A stretch of 64,000 nt of DNA from Bizionia argentinensis JUB59 (lineage in GTDB: Bacteria > Bacteroidota > Bacteroidia > Flavobacteriales > Flavobacteriaceae). Made by a program: the position numbers and the translations under genes. Within the stretch, counting starts at the first letter, position 1. Every line of letters starts with the position of its first letter. The DNA is taken from positions 90,700 to 154,699 of the forward strand of contig NZ_AFXZ01000019.1 in NCBI RefSeq assembly GCF_000224335.1, read 5' to 3'. The notes beneath the pieces are model-generated. The model worked only from the letters and a program-made list of their open reading frames with translations. It did no database searches and was not told where the DNA came from. This document shows positions 1-11,114 of the stretch, in pieces.

Positions 1-80
1 TACAGCGAAGATAACGGCTTCATCTTTTAATTACAACCTGATGATTAAAGATTTATGAAAACTTTAGCCAAAAGTTGTCT

Positions 81-671
81 TTAGGCTAGGAAGTCGCTTT
101 CAATTATCATAGGAATTACTAGTCCAACAACAACTGCTGAAATAACCATAACCCAATCGCGTTTTGAAAAACGAAATATCGTTTGCATAATATAGCCTAG
201 AAAAAGCACAATAAACACAATGATAATTTGTGCTATTTCAATACCCAGAGCAAACTCCAATAATACGATGAGTTTATTACCCGATTTACCAAGCATCATT
301 TGAAACTCTCTTGCAAAACCTAGTCCGTGGATCAATCCGAAAAATAGTGTAGAAAAAAACAAGACGCCAACTTTTTCTTTTTGCGCCCCTTTTCCAGCGG
401 TAAAAACATTAAATACGGCTATTACCAAAATGGATATGGGAATTAAGAATTCGACTAAATACGCATTAACACTTACTACACCATAAGTAGCAAGAACTAA
501 AGAAAGCGTGTGGCCCACTGTAAAAACAGTTACCAAAAGCAATACACGTTTCCAGTCTTTAAACAAATAAGGAACGGTTAAAACGATAAGGAATAAGACA
601 TGATCATAGGCCTTGAAATCTAAAACGTGATTGATGCCGTATTCAACGTTAAACCAGAAATTATCGAGCAT
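81..671 (-). CDS. HupE/UreJ-like membrane protein
   Basis: A 196-residue polytopic inner-membrane protein with about six hydrophobic segments. It carries the conserved blocks of the HupE/UreJ_2 family: DHVLFLI near residue 23, GHTLSL near 53 and FGLIHGLGFA near 112, whose histidines are the usual family signature. HupE-like proteins are linked to nickel or other metal uptake or maturation, but the Bacteroidota members are uncharacterised, so the substrate is unknown. An exact -7 element (TATCTTTG read on the minus strand) lies 26 bases upstream of the ATG and supports this start. No hydrogenase or urease genes are nearby, so the family name should not be read as function. Confidence 0.85.
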   Translation of the reverse strand: MLDNFWFNVEYGINHVLDFKAYDHVLFLIVLTVPYLFKDWKRVLLLVTVFTVGHTLSLVLATYGVVSVNAYLVEFLIPISILVIAVFNVFTAGKGAQKEKVGVLFFSTLFFGLIHGLGFAREFQMMLGKSGNKLIVLLEFALGIEIAQIIIVFIVLFLGYIMQTIFRFSKRDWVMVISAVVVGLVIPMIIESDFLA

Positions 672-696
672 TGTTTATGTAGTTTTTGGGTGTTTT

Positions 697-704
697 CAAA
701 GATA
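697..704 (-). promoter_or_regulatory. -7 promoter element of the HupE-like gene
   Basis: Minus-strand TATCTTTG matches the Bacteroidota consensus TAnnTTTG exactly. It gives a leader of roughly 20 nt before the ATG at 671. Confidence 0.6.
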
Positions 705-773
705 CACTTTAAAATGATTTGAGAAAAAGCTAGTTGGAAAATCATATAAAGTTTTTAAAATGAATTTTTATTT

Positions 774-1673
774 TTACTTTTTTTCTGGATTTTTGTAATC
801 CACTGTGACGGGAATGCTAGTCTGTGATCCGTATAGTTTAATTTCTGTTATATCCGCAGGCATATTTAAGCCATTTTCCATAATAACTTGCTTCACATTT
901 CTAATAACCGTACTTTTTACTTCCATCGCTCGTTTTCGGTATTCCTTGGTTTGAGTCCAAAAGAGAATTTTTAAATTAACGGAACTCACACCCAACGAAT
1001 CTACTACCACAAAACACTCATGATCGGCATCTTCATAAACACCTTCAGTTTTTCTAACAGTATTTAAAATTACCTTTTTAGCGAAATCAATATCATCATC
1101 GTAATCGATACCAACCATAAAATCTAATCGGAAAAAACCATCTTCTGTATAGTTGTAAACTGCTTTCTTTATAATATCACTATTCGGAATATAGACATCG
1201 CGACCATCAAAGGTTTTTAATTTCGTGTATCTAAATTCTAACGATTTTATTTTACCAAAAATATTATCAACCATCACGGTATCATCTACATCAAACGGCC
1301 TGTTAAAGGATAAAATAATTCCGGAGATAAAATTTTCGCCAACATCCTTAAAAGCAAAACCAATTATAACGGCTGATGCTCCAGCCGCTGTTAACAAACC
1401 TGTTGCTATGCCACTTAATCCAGCTACTTTTAGGGCCAACATAATTACCAGAATAACAACGCCCAATTTGACGGTTTTAGCCAAGAAATTAATCATCAAT
1501 GGATCATGCCTTTTTAGCAATACTGTTTTTTTGAAAAAACGCGAAATTAAATTAGCTAGAAGAAACCCAATGATGATCATTAAAATTGCCAAAATAATTT
1601 TTGGAACACTTATAATAAAAGACTCCCAATAAGCTTGCAACGATTCTTTCATAAGTTGTAGAGAGTCTTCCAT
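774..1673 (-). CDS. Small-conductance mechanosensitive channel (MscS family)
   Basis: A 299-residue protein, the usual length for a compact MscS channel. Residues about 20-115 hold three hydrophobic segments. The third is the Gly/Ala-rich pore helix (GASAVIIGFAFKD), followed by the beta domain starting at FISGIILSFNRPFDVDDTV and the mixed alpha/beta C-terminal domain. It opens under membrane tension to release solutes during hypo-osmotic shock. It is transcribed toward the HupE-like gene with about 100 bp between them, so the two may or may not be co-transcribed. There are no unusual features. Confidence 0.93.
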   Translation of the reverse strand: MEDSLQLMKESLQAYWESFIISVPKIILAILMIIIGFLLANLISRFFKKTVLLKRHDPLMINFLAKTVKLGVVILVIMLALKVAGLSGIATGLLTAAGASAVIIGFAFKDVGENFISGIILSFNRPFDVDDTVMVDNIFGKIKSLEFRYTKLKTFDGRDVYIPNSDIIKKAVYNYTEDGFFRLDFMVGIDYDDDIDFAKKVILNTVRKTEGVYEDADHECFVVVDSLGVSSVNLKILFWTQTKEYRKRAMEVKSTVIRNVKQVIMENGLNMPADITEIKLYGSQTSIPVTVDYKNPEKK

Positions 1674-1753
1674 AAATTCACTTTTTTTTACACAGTTTAT
1701 AATTATTAAAAATACCTTTTTGCCTACAATATATAATACCTATTTGGCAAAAA

Positions 1754-3217
1754 TTATAGAAAAGGCGATAGTAAACGCACAAATTTCTCCCAAACATGGA
1801 TATACTTAGGCCTGCTTAGCCACTTCGCTGCATCAATTTCAGAAGACTCTTTCAAATCCACAAAAAAACTGTTTTGTAATTGCTTGGCTATATCTTTACT
1901 GTAAACCATAGCATTGACTTCAAAATTAAGATCGAAACTACGATAGTCCATATTTGCAGAACCAATTATGGCTAAATCATCATCAACCACCATAGTTTTA
2001 GAATGAACAAATCCTTTGTTATATTTATAAATTTGAGCTCCGTAGTACAATAATTCTGTATAATAAGCACTGGCAGCAGCATTGACCATAACCGAATCTG
2101 ATTCTCCAGGAATTATAATTTTAACATCCAAGCCGCTTTGAATCGCAATAATTAAGGCATCCATTAAGCTCTCTCCAGGAATAAAATAAGGACTGGTTAT
2201 ATAAATACTTTTTTTAGCGGATCCAATAGCTTTTAAAAGAGAATAGAAAATGACTGGCTGTACACTATCTGGACCAGAAGCGGCAATTTGAACCATATCG
2301 TTTTCTATGTTGTCATTTTGGGTATTGTCAGGGAAATAGATTTCGCTATAATCTAAATTGGTATGACTACAAAAATTCCAATCGCAAAGAAAAAGATATT
2401 GCAAATATGCGGTAGCTTGGCCCGTAATCATTACATGCGTATCGCGCCAGAACAGTTGGTTATTGCTTTCAAAATCGTTCCGGTATCTATCACTCATATT
2501 AATACCTCCAACAAAACTAACATCACCGTCTATAATAATAATTTTACGGTGATTTCTATAATTAAGTCGGTTAGCAAAAGCATACCATTTTATCTTATAA
2601 AAAGGTGCGGTCTGTACACCTGCATTTTGGAGTTTTTTTATAAAATCGTTTCCTAAACCATGGCTTCCAAAATCGTCATACATAAAACGAACCTCAACAC
2701 CTTCTTGCGCCTTTTGAATCAGTATTTCTGCAACTTGGTTACCAGTATTATCATTTTCATAGATATAATACTCTATGTGAATGTGTAGTTTTGCATTGGA
2801 AAGGGCTTTTAATAATTCGGGGAATTTCTCTTCACCATTTATCAGCAATTTCACTTGATTATTTGCTGTTAACGGACTTCGCCCAGCACGACGAATAAAC
2901 TCCACCAAGGTTTGGTGTTTGTCAGTAATTAATCCAGAATTACTAATAGATTCAGAATATGCATTCATTTTATCGAGAATACGCTTCCGCAAGGGCTCAT
3001 CTTCTACTATTTTCTTGGAATACAGCTTGCGTTTTCTATAGTTTATTCCGAAGGTAAAATAAAAAAGCACACCAATTATAGGCACAAAAACAATGAATAA
3101 AATATAGGCCAATGCTTTGGTGCTACTACGCGTATCATAAAGCACTCTCATAATTACAAAAATAATTATAATAGCATAAATGATATTAACAGCCAGAAAC
3201 CAATTGGAGTTTAACAT
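1754..3217 (-). CDS. cls: Cardiolipin synthase (phospholipase D superfamily)
   Basis: A 487-residue membrane enzyme that joins two phosphatidylglycerol molecules into cardiolipin. Two N-terminal transmembrane helices (residues about 8-25 and 35-58) are followed by two PLD catalytic motifs. The first is HRKIIIIDG at about 223-231 and the second is HSKTMVVDD near residue 404. Each has the HxKxxxxD signature, and a GG or GS follows. Its start lies one base after the stop of the DMT exporter gene upstream, so the two are almost certainly one operon. The length and domain order match bacterial ClsA-type enzymes. Confidence 0.94.
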   Translation of the reverse strand: MLNSNWFLAVNIIYAIIIIFVIMRVLYDTRSSTKALAYILFIVFVPIIGVLFYFTFGINYRKRKLYSKKIVEDEPLRKRILDKMNAYSESISNSGLITDKHQTLVEFIRRAGRSPLTANNQVKLLINGEEKFPELLKALSNAKLHIHIEYYIYENDNTGNQVAEILIQKAQEGVEVRFMYDDFGSHGLGNDFIKKLQNAGVQTAPFYKIKWYAFANRLNYRNHRKIIIIDGDVSFVGGINMSDRYRNDFESNNQLFWRDTHVMITGQATAYLQYLFLCDWNFCSHTNLDYSEIYFPDNTQNDNIENDMVQIAASGPDSVQPVIFYSLLKAIGSAKKSIYITSPYFIPGESLMDALIIAIQSGLDVKIIIPGESDSVMVNAAASAYYTELLYYGAQIYKYNKGFVHSKTMVVDDDLAIIGSANMDYRSFDLNFEVNAMVYSKDIAKQLQNSFFVDLKESSEIDAAKWLSRPKYIHVWEKFVRLLSPFL

Positions 3218-3218
3218 A

Positions 3219-4118
3219 TTACCTTTGAACTAATTTTGGATTCACTTTCTTCTCGCGAATTAAATAAATACCTATTAAAATTAATAAACCACCAAGAATA
3301 TACCAAAAAGAAAACTTCTCTCCATCTAAAACACCCCAAATAACTGCAACCACGGGTAACAAATAACTAACCGAACTAGCAAAAACAGGCGTTGTATTTT
3401 GAATTAATTTATAATATAATAACATGGCTATTGCTGTTCCAAAAATGGTTAGAAAACTTAAATAACCAAGCGCTTCAGAGCGTTCGGGTGTCATTTCAAA
3501 ATTCTCGAATATGCCCGTAAAATACAGAATAACTAATGATGGTACTGCCCAAAAGGTGAATACGGCAGCCGTTAAATCTATAGACGTTAAACCAGGGATT
3601 TTCTCTTTAATAACCAAGGCATTCATAGCATAGGACCCACCTGCTAGAACAATGAGCATGGCATACCAAAATTGTGAACCCTCAGTATTTGCCTCTGAAA
3701 AAAAGATAAGACTAGCGGCACCTATAAAACCTATTATAGCGCCTAAAACTTGTGATAATTTACTGCGTATTCCAAAGAAAAAAAAACCGAAAATAAGCAC
3801 GAATATTGGAACCAAGGAATCTAAAATCCCCGCTAAAGAACTACTCACTTTTTGCTGTGCAATGGGAAATAAAAACATAGGTGAAAAATTACCAAAAAAA
3901 CCAGCAACAGCCACCCAAAATAAGGTTTTTAACGGCATTTTTCTTATAGCTGGAACACCTAAAAAAGCTAAAATAATTCCTGAAACAGCCACGCGTATGG
4001 CACCAATTTCATAAGGTGAAAAGGCGACTAATGTTTTCTTAATTAGTATAAAACTACTACCCCAGGTTAAGGCGAGAATTGTAACCAAAAACCACCTATT
4101 TTTAAACAATTTTATCAT
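3219..4118 (-). CDS. DMT-superfamily (EamA) exporter
   Basis: About ten transmembrane helices in two EamA repeats, ending in a short basic tail. EamA proteins export metabolites or amino acids; the substrate here is not predictable. The start at 4118 (MIKLFKNRW) is preferred over a TTG at 4139. An exact -7 element (TAACTTTG) lies at 4124-4131, between the two, so a transcript from it could not include the upstream TTG. This places the transcription start within a few bases of the ATG, so the message may be leaderless. It is immediately followed by cls. Confidence 0.9.
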   Translation of the reverse strand: MIKLFKNRWFLVTILALTWGSSFILIKKTLVAFSPYEIGAIRVAVSGIILAFLGVPAIRKMPLKTLFWVAVAGFFGNFSPMFLFPIAQQKVSSSLAGILDSLVPIFVLIFGFFFFGIRSKLSQVLGAIIGFIGAASLIFFSEANTEGSQFWYAMLIVLAGGSYAMNALVIKEKIPGLTSIDLTAAVFTFWAVPSLVILYFTGIFENFEMTPERSEALGYLSFLTIFGTAIAMLLYYKLIQNTTPVFASSVSYLLPVVAVIWGVLDGEKFSFWYILGGLLILIGIYLIREKKVNPKLVQR

Positions 4119-4123
4119 GGGCA

Positions 4124-4131
4124 CAAAGTTA
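4124..4131 (-). promoter_or_regulatory. -7 element of the DMT exporter-cls operon
   Basis: Minus-strand TAACTTTG is an exact TAnnTTTG match. It ends only 5 bases before the ATG at 4118, which implies a leaderless or near-leaderless mRNA. Confidence 0.55.
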
Positions 4132-4220
4132 AAAAGCAATTGTTTAAAACAATTGCTTTTTGAAAAGATTTATTAAAATTTAAATTTACGATAAACTTTG
4201 TAAATCTATAGGTTTTTATG

Positions 4221-5965
<1,745 letters not shown>

Positions 5966-6745
5966 CTACATATCCAAAGTCTGCTCGCCACCACCATTAA
6001 TAAAGATAACTTGACCGCTTGTCCAACTTGAAATTGGTGATGCAAAATAAAGTACGGCTCCGGCAATATCTACTGCTTCACCTAATCTTTTTATTGGGGT
6101 ATGTTTTAGCATTGCTTTTTCTAATTCTGGCGTTAAAACCGTACTCAAAGCATGTGTTCTTGTTGCTCCTGGTCCAATAGCATTCATTCTAATGTTATCT
6201 GGTCCATAATCGAAAGCTAAATTACGTGTCATATGGTTAATGGCCGCTTTAGAAGATGCATACGCACTAATAGCAGGACTCTTATTTATAGACGCCATAG
6301 AAGACATATTAATAATACTTCCATAACCTGCCTTTTTCATGTGAGGGGCTACTAATTGACACAGTCTCCACATACTAAACACGTTCATATCGAACACTTT
6401 TTTGAATTGCTCTACGCTAATATCATAAGGACTTTCTTTACCTGCGCCACCGCCACCAACATTGTTAACCAAAATTTCGATGCTTCCGAATTCCTTAACA
6501 GTTTTATCAACTAGGTTTACTAAAGCATCATCTTTAGTCACATCGCAATCTATTGCAATTGATTTTCCGCCGTCTGCATTAATTTCTTTAGATGTTTTTT
6601 CTGCCGCTTCTAAATTATAATCTGAAACAACCACTTTAGCGCCATAAGCCGCTAAAATTTGGCAACAAGCTTTTCCTATTCCGTTTGCTCCGCCTGTGAC
6701 TATTGCTGTTTTTCCTTTTAAGTCAAAAAACTTTGATGTATCCAT
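5966..6745 (-). CDS. SDR-family oxidoreductase
   Basis: A 259-residue classical short-chain dehydrogenase/reductase. It has the cofactor motif TGGANGIG near residues 17-24, NNVGG near 92, and the catalytic Ser...YASSK (YxxxK) near 161-165. The C-terminus (FINGGGEQTLDM) resembles the 7-alpha-hydroxysteroid dehydrogenase and glucose dehydrogenase group, which reduces or oxidises secondary alcohols with NAD(P). The substrate is unknown. It follows the amidohydrolase gene by 18 bp and probably shares its transcript, so both may act on the same compound class. Confidence 0.88.
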   Translation of the reverse strand: MDTSKFFDLKGKTAIVTGGANGIGKACCQILAAYGAKVVVSDYNLEAAEKTSKEINADGGKSIAIDCDVTKDDALVNLVDKTVKEFGSIEILVNNVGGGGAGKESPYDISVEQFKKVFDMNVFSMWRLCQLVAPHMKKAGYGSIINMSSMASINKSPAISAYASSKAAINHMTRNLAFDYGPDNIRMNAIGPGATRTHALSTVLTPELEKAMLKHTPIKRLGEAVDIAGAVLYFASPISSWTSGQVIFINGGGEQTLDM

Positions 6746-6763
6746 AATGTCGTGTTTTTAAAT

Positions 6764-8485
6764 TTATTTTTGTTTCTGATAAATAACAACACCCTCTTTT
6801 AGGGTTTCTAATACCTGAATATTTTTAATTTCCATTGGTTCTACTTTCAATGGGTTTTTGTCTAAAATGACCAAATCGGCTAGCTTACCTTTTGTTAAAG
6901 TTCCTTTGATATCTTGCTCAAAAAACTCATAAGCCGCATTGCAAGTAATTGCTTTAACAGCTAAATATGGCGTTGCTCTTTCCGCTTCACCAATAACAGC
7001 TCCAGAACGTGACACACGGTTTACCGCTGTCCAAATAGTAAAAAGAGGATCGATTGGAGTTACCGTAGCGTCAGAATGGTTGGTAGGTTTTAATCCCAAA
7101 TGATCTGCCGATACCATCGGACTTAAAAAATTTGCACGCCCTTCACCCAAATTCTTTACATGTTCATCACCCCAAAAATAAGCATGATTGGTAAAAAATG
7201 ACGGTTCTAAATTATACATCACAAAAGTGTCTAACTGATCTGGCCGCACAAATTGTGAGTGAATAATAATAGTTCTTCTGTTTTTATCTAATGGCTGATT
7301 TAATGTTTCGCAGGCTTTTTCATGCGCTTCAATTACCATATCAATTGTAGCATCGCCATTACAGTGAATGAATAACTGGTTGTCTTTTTTATAAGCCATT
7401 TCAAATAAATTATTCAAATAATCTTGCGTTAGGCTCGGTAAACCTTTACAATCACTTTCACAACCTGGAACTTCCGTTAAAAAAGGTTTGGTAAAAAACG
7501 CAGTTTTACCTTGAGGTGAACCATCAGCAACAATTTTAGTTCCTTGTACTTTGAATCCGTTTTTATAAGTTTTAAAGTGAAGTGTAGAATCGGCTAAATT
7601 ACTTTCCAATTCCGTATAACCGGCTAGCGCGATTAAATCGATATCCAATTTTCCAGCATCGGCTTGCGCTTGAAAAAAGGCAATAGTATTTCTATCTGTC
7701 ATTCCATCGTGAGCGGTTGTAAAACCGTTGGACGCATAATAGCTTTGTGTAGAATCAAAAAACTCGGCTTGTTTAGGTTCTAATAGTTGAAACATATTCC
7801 CTACAAAAGGATACATAGCTGTTTCTTGAACCAAACCAGTTGGTTCTTTAGAGTTTGGAAAACGTTCTATGCTACCTCCTTCTGGATTTTTAGATTCTGC
7901 CGTAACATCTAATCTTTCAAGAGCTAATGTATTTGCCACACCCATGTGTCCGCTAGTATGTTGTAAATAGACCGGATTATCAGGCAAAACCTTATCGATA
8001 TCACGTTTTGTAGGATGGCGTTTTTCGTCCAATTGACCATCATCATAACCCCAACCGAAAATCCATTCGCCATCGGCAATTTTATTATCTTCTTTATAAG
8101 CTTTAAGCCTATTAAGCATGTCGTCAATATTACTGACATCCCCTACAGGTTCAGGATTCAGATTCACTTGCCCCATCGTATTTGACACCATTCCAAAGTG
8201 ACTATGCGGATCTATAAAACCAGGCAATAACGTCTTTCCTTTAAGATCTATTAATTCCGAATTTTTAAATAGTAATTCTGCCTCTGCTTTGCTTCCTACA
8301 AATACGATTTTGCCCTTTTGCTCCACAAGTGCTTCTTCATATTCAGGCTGATCGGACTCCATCGTTATTATATCGCCATTATAAAATAATTGGGAATCGT
8401 ATTCGACACTAACTTCTGGCTTCGCCTCGTCTTTGCAACCAAATAAACAGAGTAGTATAATTGCGTTGTAAAATATATGTTTCAT
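6764..8485 (-). CDS. YtcJ-like amidohydrolase lipoprotein
   Basis: A 573-residue metal-dependent hydrolase. A lipoprotein signal (hydrophobic stretch ending in LFGC, Cys17) puts it in the periplasm or outer membrane. It has the small beta domain (residues about 30-85), the HxH metal motif in DPHSH (His94, His96), a further His in LFIHCNGDA and a late conserved Asp in the TIM barrel, matching the YtcJ/Amidohydro_3 group. Members cleave amide or N-formyl bonds and are hard to assign. Start choice is fixed by the signal peptide. It is transcribed just upstream of the SDR gene (18 bp). Confidence 0.88.
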   Translation of the reverse strand: MKHIFYNAIILLCLFGCKDEAKPEVSVEYDSQLFYNGDIITMESDQPEYEEALVEQKGKIVFVGSKAEAELLFKNSELIDLKGKTLLPGFIDPHSHFGMVSNTMGQVNLNPEPVGDVSNIDDMLNRLKAYKEDNKIADGEWIFGWGYDDGQLDEKRHPTKRDIDKVLPDNPVYLQHTSGHMGVANTLALERLDVTAESKNPEGGSIERFPNSKEPTGLVQETAMYPFVGNMFQLLEPKQAEFFDSTQSYYASNGFTTAHDGMTDRNTIAFFQAQADAGKLDIDLIALAGYTELESNLADSTLHFKTYKNGFKVQGTKIVADGSPQGKTAFFTKPFLTEVPGCESDCKGLPSLTQDYLNNLFEMAYKKDNQLFIHCNGDATIDMVIEAHEKACETLNQPLDKNRRTIIIHSQFVRPDQLDTFVMYNLEPSFFTNHAYFWGDEHVKNLGEGRANFLSPMVSADHLGLKPTNHSDATVTPIDPLFTIWTAVNRVSRSGAVIGEAERATPYLAVKAITCNAAYEFFEQDIKGTLTKGKLADLVILDKNPLKVEPMEIKNIQVLETLKEGVVIYQKQK

Positions 8486-8669
8486 GTTTATTTATTTTTA
8501 CTGATCAGTTTCATATTTCTCGAAACTTCAAAACCTCTTTTTAATAATTCCTATCATGTATAAGTGACTTTAAAATTAGTGACTATTTTAATATATTTCA
8601 CTTCGAAATTATTTGTCATTTAAATAGGCTTGCTTAGATAATAACTAAAACTTACACAATTAAATAAAT

Positions 8670-9341
8670 TTACATGTTAGTAAATCCTTCATTTTCGTTG
8701 GACGTACTTTTATCAAACTTTATGTTTGAAAGCCCAAACAAACCTCTTAAACCGCCATGAATAAATGCAATTGGCATTATAAAAATACCTGCGATTAACA
8801 TTCCCAATTCAAAAAACAAAGAGCTGTCTTTAAAAGGTTTTCCATTACGCCTAGATTGAAATGCGCTAAATGGAATTCCATACATATTTCCAGCAATCAT
8901 AATTTGGATTGTGGATAGCATAACATGCGCTTCTTTTTTGCCATATTCTTCTATAATAGTATTAAAAGCGTATTTTTTAGGATATCCTCTGGAATCAGCA
9001 AAATGTTGAGCAAACATGATAGCTTTAGCTTCTTCTGGTTTAATTAAATTAGTATCTCCACTTAAAAAACTGCTTATTTCTTCCCCACTCATGCCTTGGC
9101 GTAAAGCCATTTTGGTGTGCTGATATGAACAAGCCAAACAGCCATTAACTTCAGTTACTGCTAATTCTAATCGCTTTAACAAATCAGGATTCACTAATTT
9201 ATTTTGCTTATTTACACTCACCATTTTTAGAGCTCTTGGCACGTAAATAAAGGCGCTATACATTTCTATTAAACTAAATCGGCGCTTAAATTCTACTCTA
9301 GAGCGTACTTTTTCCGGAATGGCAATATCTATATTCATCAC
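8670..9341 (-). CDS. Carboxymuconolactone decarboxylase/AhpD-like protein
   Basis: A 223-residue protein. Its core (residues about 40-130) is the CMD/AhpD fold with the redox motif CxxCxxxH: Cys68, Cys71 and His75 in CLACSYQH. Family members act in alkylhydroperoxide defence as thiol reductants, or as decarboxylases; the CxxC pair favours a redox role. A hydrophobic helix near residues 170-195 (LGMLIAGIFIMPIAFIHGG) is an unusual addition and suggests membrane association. The adjacent HdeD-like membrane gene is only 22 bp upstream, so the two are likely co-transcribed. Confidence 0.85.
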   Translation of the reverse strand: MMNIDIAIPEKVRSRVEFKRRFSLIEMYSAFIYVPRALKMVSVNKQNKLVNPDLLKRLELAVTEVNGCLACSYQHTKMALRQGMSGEEISSFLSGDTNLIKPEEAKAIMFAQHFADSRGYPKKYAFNTIIEEYGKKEAHVMLSTIQIMIAGNMYGIPFSAFQSRRNGKPFKDSSLFFELGMLIAGIFIMPIAFIHGGLRGLFGLSNIKFDKSTSNENEGFTNM

Positions 9342-9363
9342 TTCTAAACTTTAATCTTAAATG

Positions 9364-10002
9364 TTAGTCATCCCATTCATCACGAATTTCTTCCAGAAGA
9401 TTGTCATATCGGGCTTTTAATTCGGCTGAAATAGGTTTTGAGGATTTATGAATTTGACGTAATTGTATTGACAAGTAAATGCTAAAGAGTCCTGCAAACA
9501 AGAAGCTCAAAGCTATTAAAATTACCACACTCATTCCCGCAAATATTGGGTTCCAAATTAATATAAATGAAAAAATAATCCCTAAAACTCCCAGTACTAA
9601 TAATACACCCCAATTTCTGCTACCGTATCTTTTTAAATCTACCGCAAAACTGATGGCTGCAACGGAACGAAATAATAAAATAAATCCAATATAAAATGCT
9701 AAAACGGTAATAGATAGAGCGGGTTGCATAACTAATGAAGTACCTACAATAAATGTAATAATTCCGAAAGCTAAGGACCATCCCCAATTTTCTAATTGAT
9801 GTCTGTTTACCACTGCAAAAACAATTTCACCTAAACCACCAAATAAGAATGAGAAGGCAAAAAGAATTGATAATGTAAGAATAGAACCTGCTGGCGACAT
9901 GAATACTACGATACTGATAATAACGAAAAACAAACCTACTAGCAGCGGAATATACCAGTGTTTGATTGCTTCTTTGATTGATTTTAAAAATGATGCTTCC
10001 AT
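9364..10002 (-). CDS. HdeD-family (DUF308) membrane protein
   Basis: Starts at MEASFLKSIK. A possible longer N-terminus from 10071 is polar, unlike the family, and is rejected. About 212 residues with six transmembrane helices arranged as three tandem hairpins, the DUF308 pattern, and a charged cytoplasmic tail. HdeD proteins are tied to acid resistance in enteric bacteria; function in Bacteroidota is unknown. It is likely co-transcribed with the following AhpD-like gene. Confidence 0.85.
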   Translation of the reverse strand: MEASFLKSIKEAIKHWYIPLLVGLFFVIISIVVFMSPAGSILTLSILFAFSFLFGGLGEIVFAVVNRHQLENWGWSLAFGIITFIVGTSLVMQPALSITVLAFYIGFILLFRSVAAISFAVDLKRYGSRNWGVLLVLGVLGIIFSFILIWNPIFAGMSVVILIALSFLFAGLFSIYLSIQLRQIHKSSKPISAELKARYDNLLEEIRDEWDD

Positions 10003-10060
10003 AATGATTGTTGTAAATTGGTTATTAATGTTACTGTGTGTTTGTATTTGTTTTTGGGTT

Positions 10061-10477
10061 TTAATCAACAAGTTTAATGCTCATTTCTTGATCTTCAGAA
10101 AGCGAGAATTTACAATCCTTAAATTTTGGTGCCGAAAATTTTGGTTTAAAGTTATTAGAAAACCCATAAGATTCTTTTGGAATACCTATAAAATTAAGAT
10201 TGCAAATACCATCAGAGTTTTCATCATGATACATGGAAATAGCATAATCGCCTTTTGGCAAGTCTGTAATAATTAGTTGCTCTGTATTTTTAGACACTAA
10301 CACTCGATAATGTCTGATTTCTGAATCTTTTTCAAGCCAACCTTCTTCAGCACTATAAATACCAATAATAATTTTACCTTGAATTGATTCAATATTTTGA
10401 ATATTTATAGTCAGTTTTGGTTTATCGCTTGCTAAAAAACCTAATAAAATTGAGAAATAGAAGAATAAAGTGTTCAT
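10061..10477 (-). CDS. DUF2141 secreted protein
   Basis: 138 residues with an N-terminal signal segment (FFYFSILLGFLAS) and a DUF2141 domain: the block QGKIIIGIYSAEEGW, then LPKGDYAISMYHDENSDG, then IPKESYGFSNN. These are the family's conserved patches. DUF2141 proteins are small exported beta proteins of unknown function, common in Bacteroidota and Proteobacteria. It lies between an HdeD-like gene and a DsrE-like gene on the same strand with about 60-100 bp gaps. Confidence 0.88.
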   Translation of the reverse strand: MNTLFFYFSILLGFLASDKPKLTINIQNIESIQGKIIIGIYSAEEGWLEKDSEIRHYRVLVSKNTEQLIITDLPKGDYAISMYHDENSDGICNLNFIGIPKESYGFSNNFKPKFSAPKFKDCKFSLSEDQEMSIKLVD

Positions 10478-10572
10478 AATTTATGGGTTTACATTAAAAT
10501 AGTACGGTATATGCTTTTGCTTTCACATTAATAAAATCGATTAATTAAAGTTATTTATTATTACTAAAGTTA

Positions 10573-11103
10573 TTAAAAAATTATACTATAACCTTGCATT
10601 TGATAGGTTGGTATATCTATAAGCGCGGATAGCGTTAAGGCTATTTTAGGATTTAGTTCCGTTTCTGGATCTACTTTACGTTCGGCAGCTGCTTGACCGC
10701 AAAAATGAAGTGCCACACCATAATCTGTTAGTTTATCTATTAAATCCAAATTAGGATTTGGCTTGCTCATTCTACTTAAATACACATCCTCCTTCATTAC
10801 AAGCGGCGTTGCTGGACCACTAACTACGGCTGCAACGTGAATGTTTTTTTTGGGAACACCGGCATTTTCTAATAAATTAATAGTTCGTGCAATTTTCCAT
10901 AGGGCTACGTTTACCCCTTCGCGTTCCTTATCTGTCGTGATATGAAAAAGCAACTTATATTCAGATGCTGGATCGGGTTTAATAACGGCTTTTTCATAAT
11001 CTACAATTCTGCCGTAACCTTCAATTGTTGGCGTTTTCCAATCTTGTGCATTCATATTAAAGTGAATTATTGTAATAAAGAGTATGCCAATATATTTTGT
11101 CAT
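10573..11103 (-). CDS. Exported DsrE/DsrF-like protein
   Basis: 176 residues. An N-terminal signal (YIGILFITIIHFNMNAQ) indicates export. The rest resembles the DsrE/F/H-like alpha/beta fold, with KLLFHITT as first strand, VAAVVSGPATPLV as a middle strand, and the ALHFCGQAAAER loop carrying the single Cys, which sits where sulfur-relay DsrE proteins have their active Cys. Whether it handles sulfur is uncertain; many periplasmic paralogs have no known role. The upstream epimerase gene ends 11 bp before it, so they form an operon. Confidence 0.8.
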   Translation of the reverse strand: MTKYIGILFITIIHFNMNAQDWKTPTIEGYGRIVDYEKAVIKPDPASEYKLLFHITTDKEREGVNVALWKIARTINLLENAGVPKKNIHVAAVVSGPATPLVMKEDVYLSRMSKPNPNLDLIDKLTDYGVALHFCGQAAAERKVDPETELNPKIALTLSALIDIPTYQMQGYSIIF

Positions 11104-11114
11104 GTTGAATAGTT

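Noticed and set aside
1..80. End of a gene at the left window edge
   Set aside because: The 80 bases hold no motif and no clear reading frame; too short to judge.
4119..4139. TTG-start extension of the DMT exporter
   Set aside because: An exact promoter -7 element lies within this extension, so it is unlikely to be transcribed.
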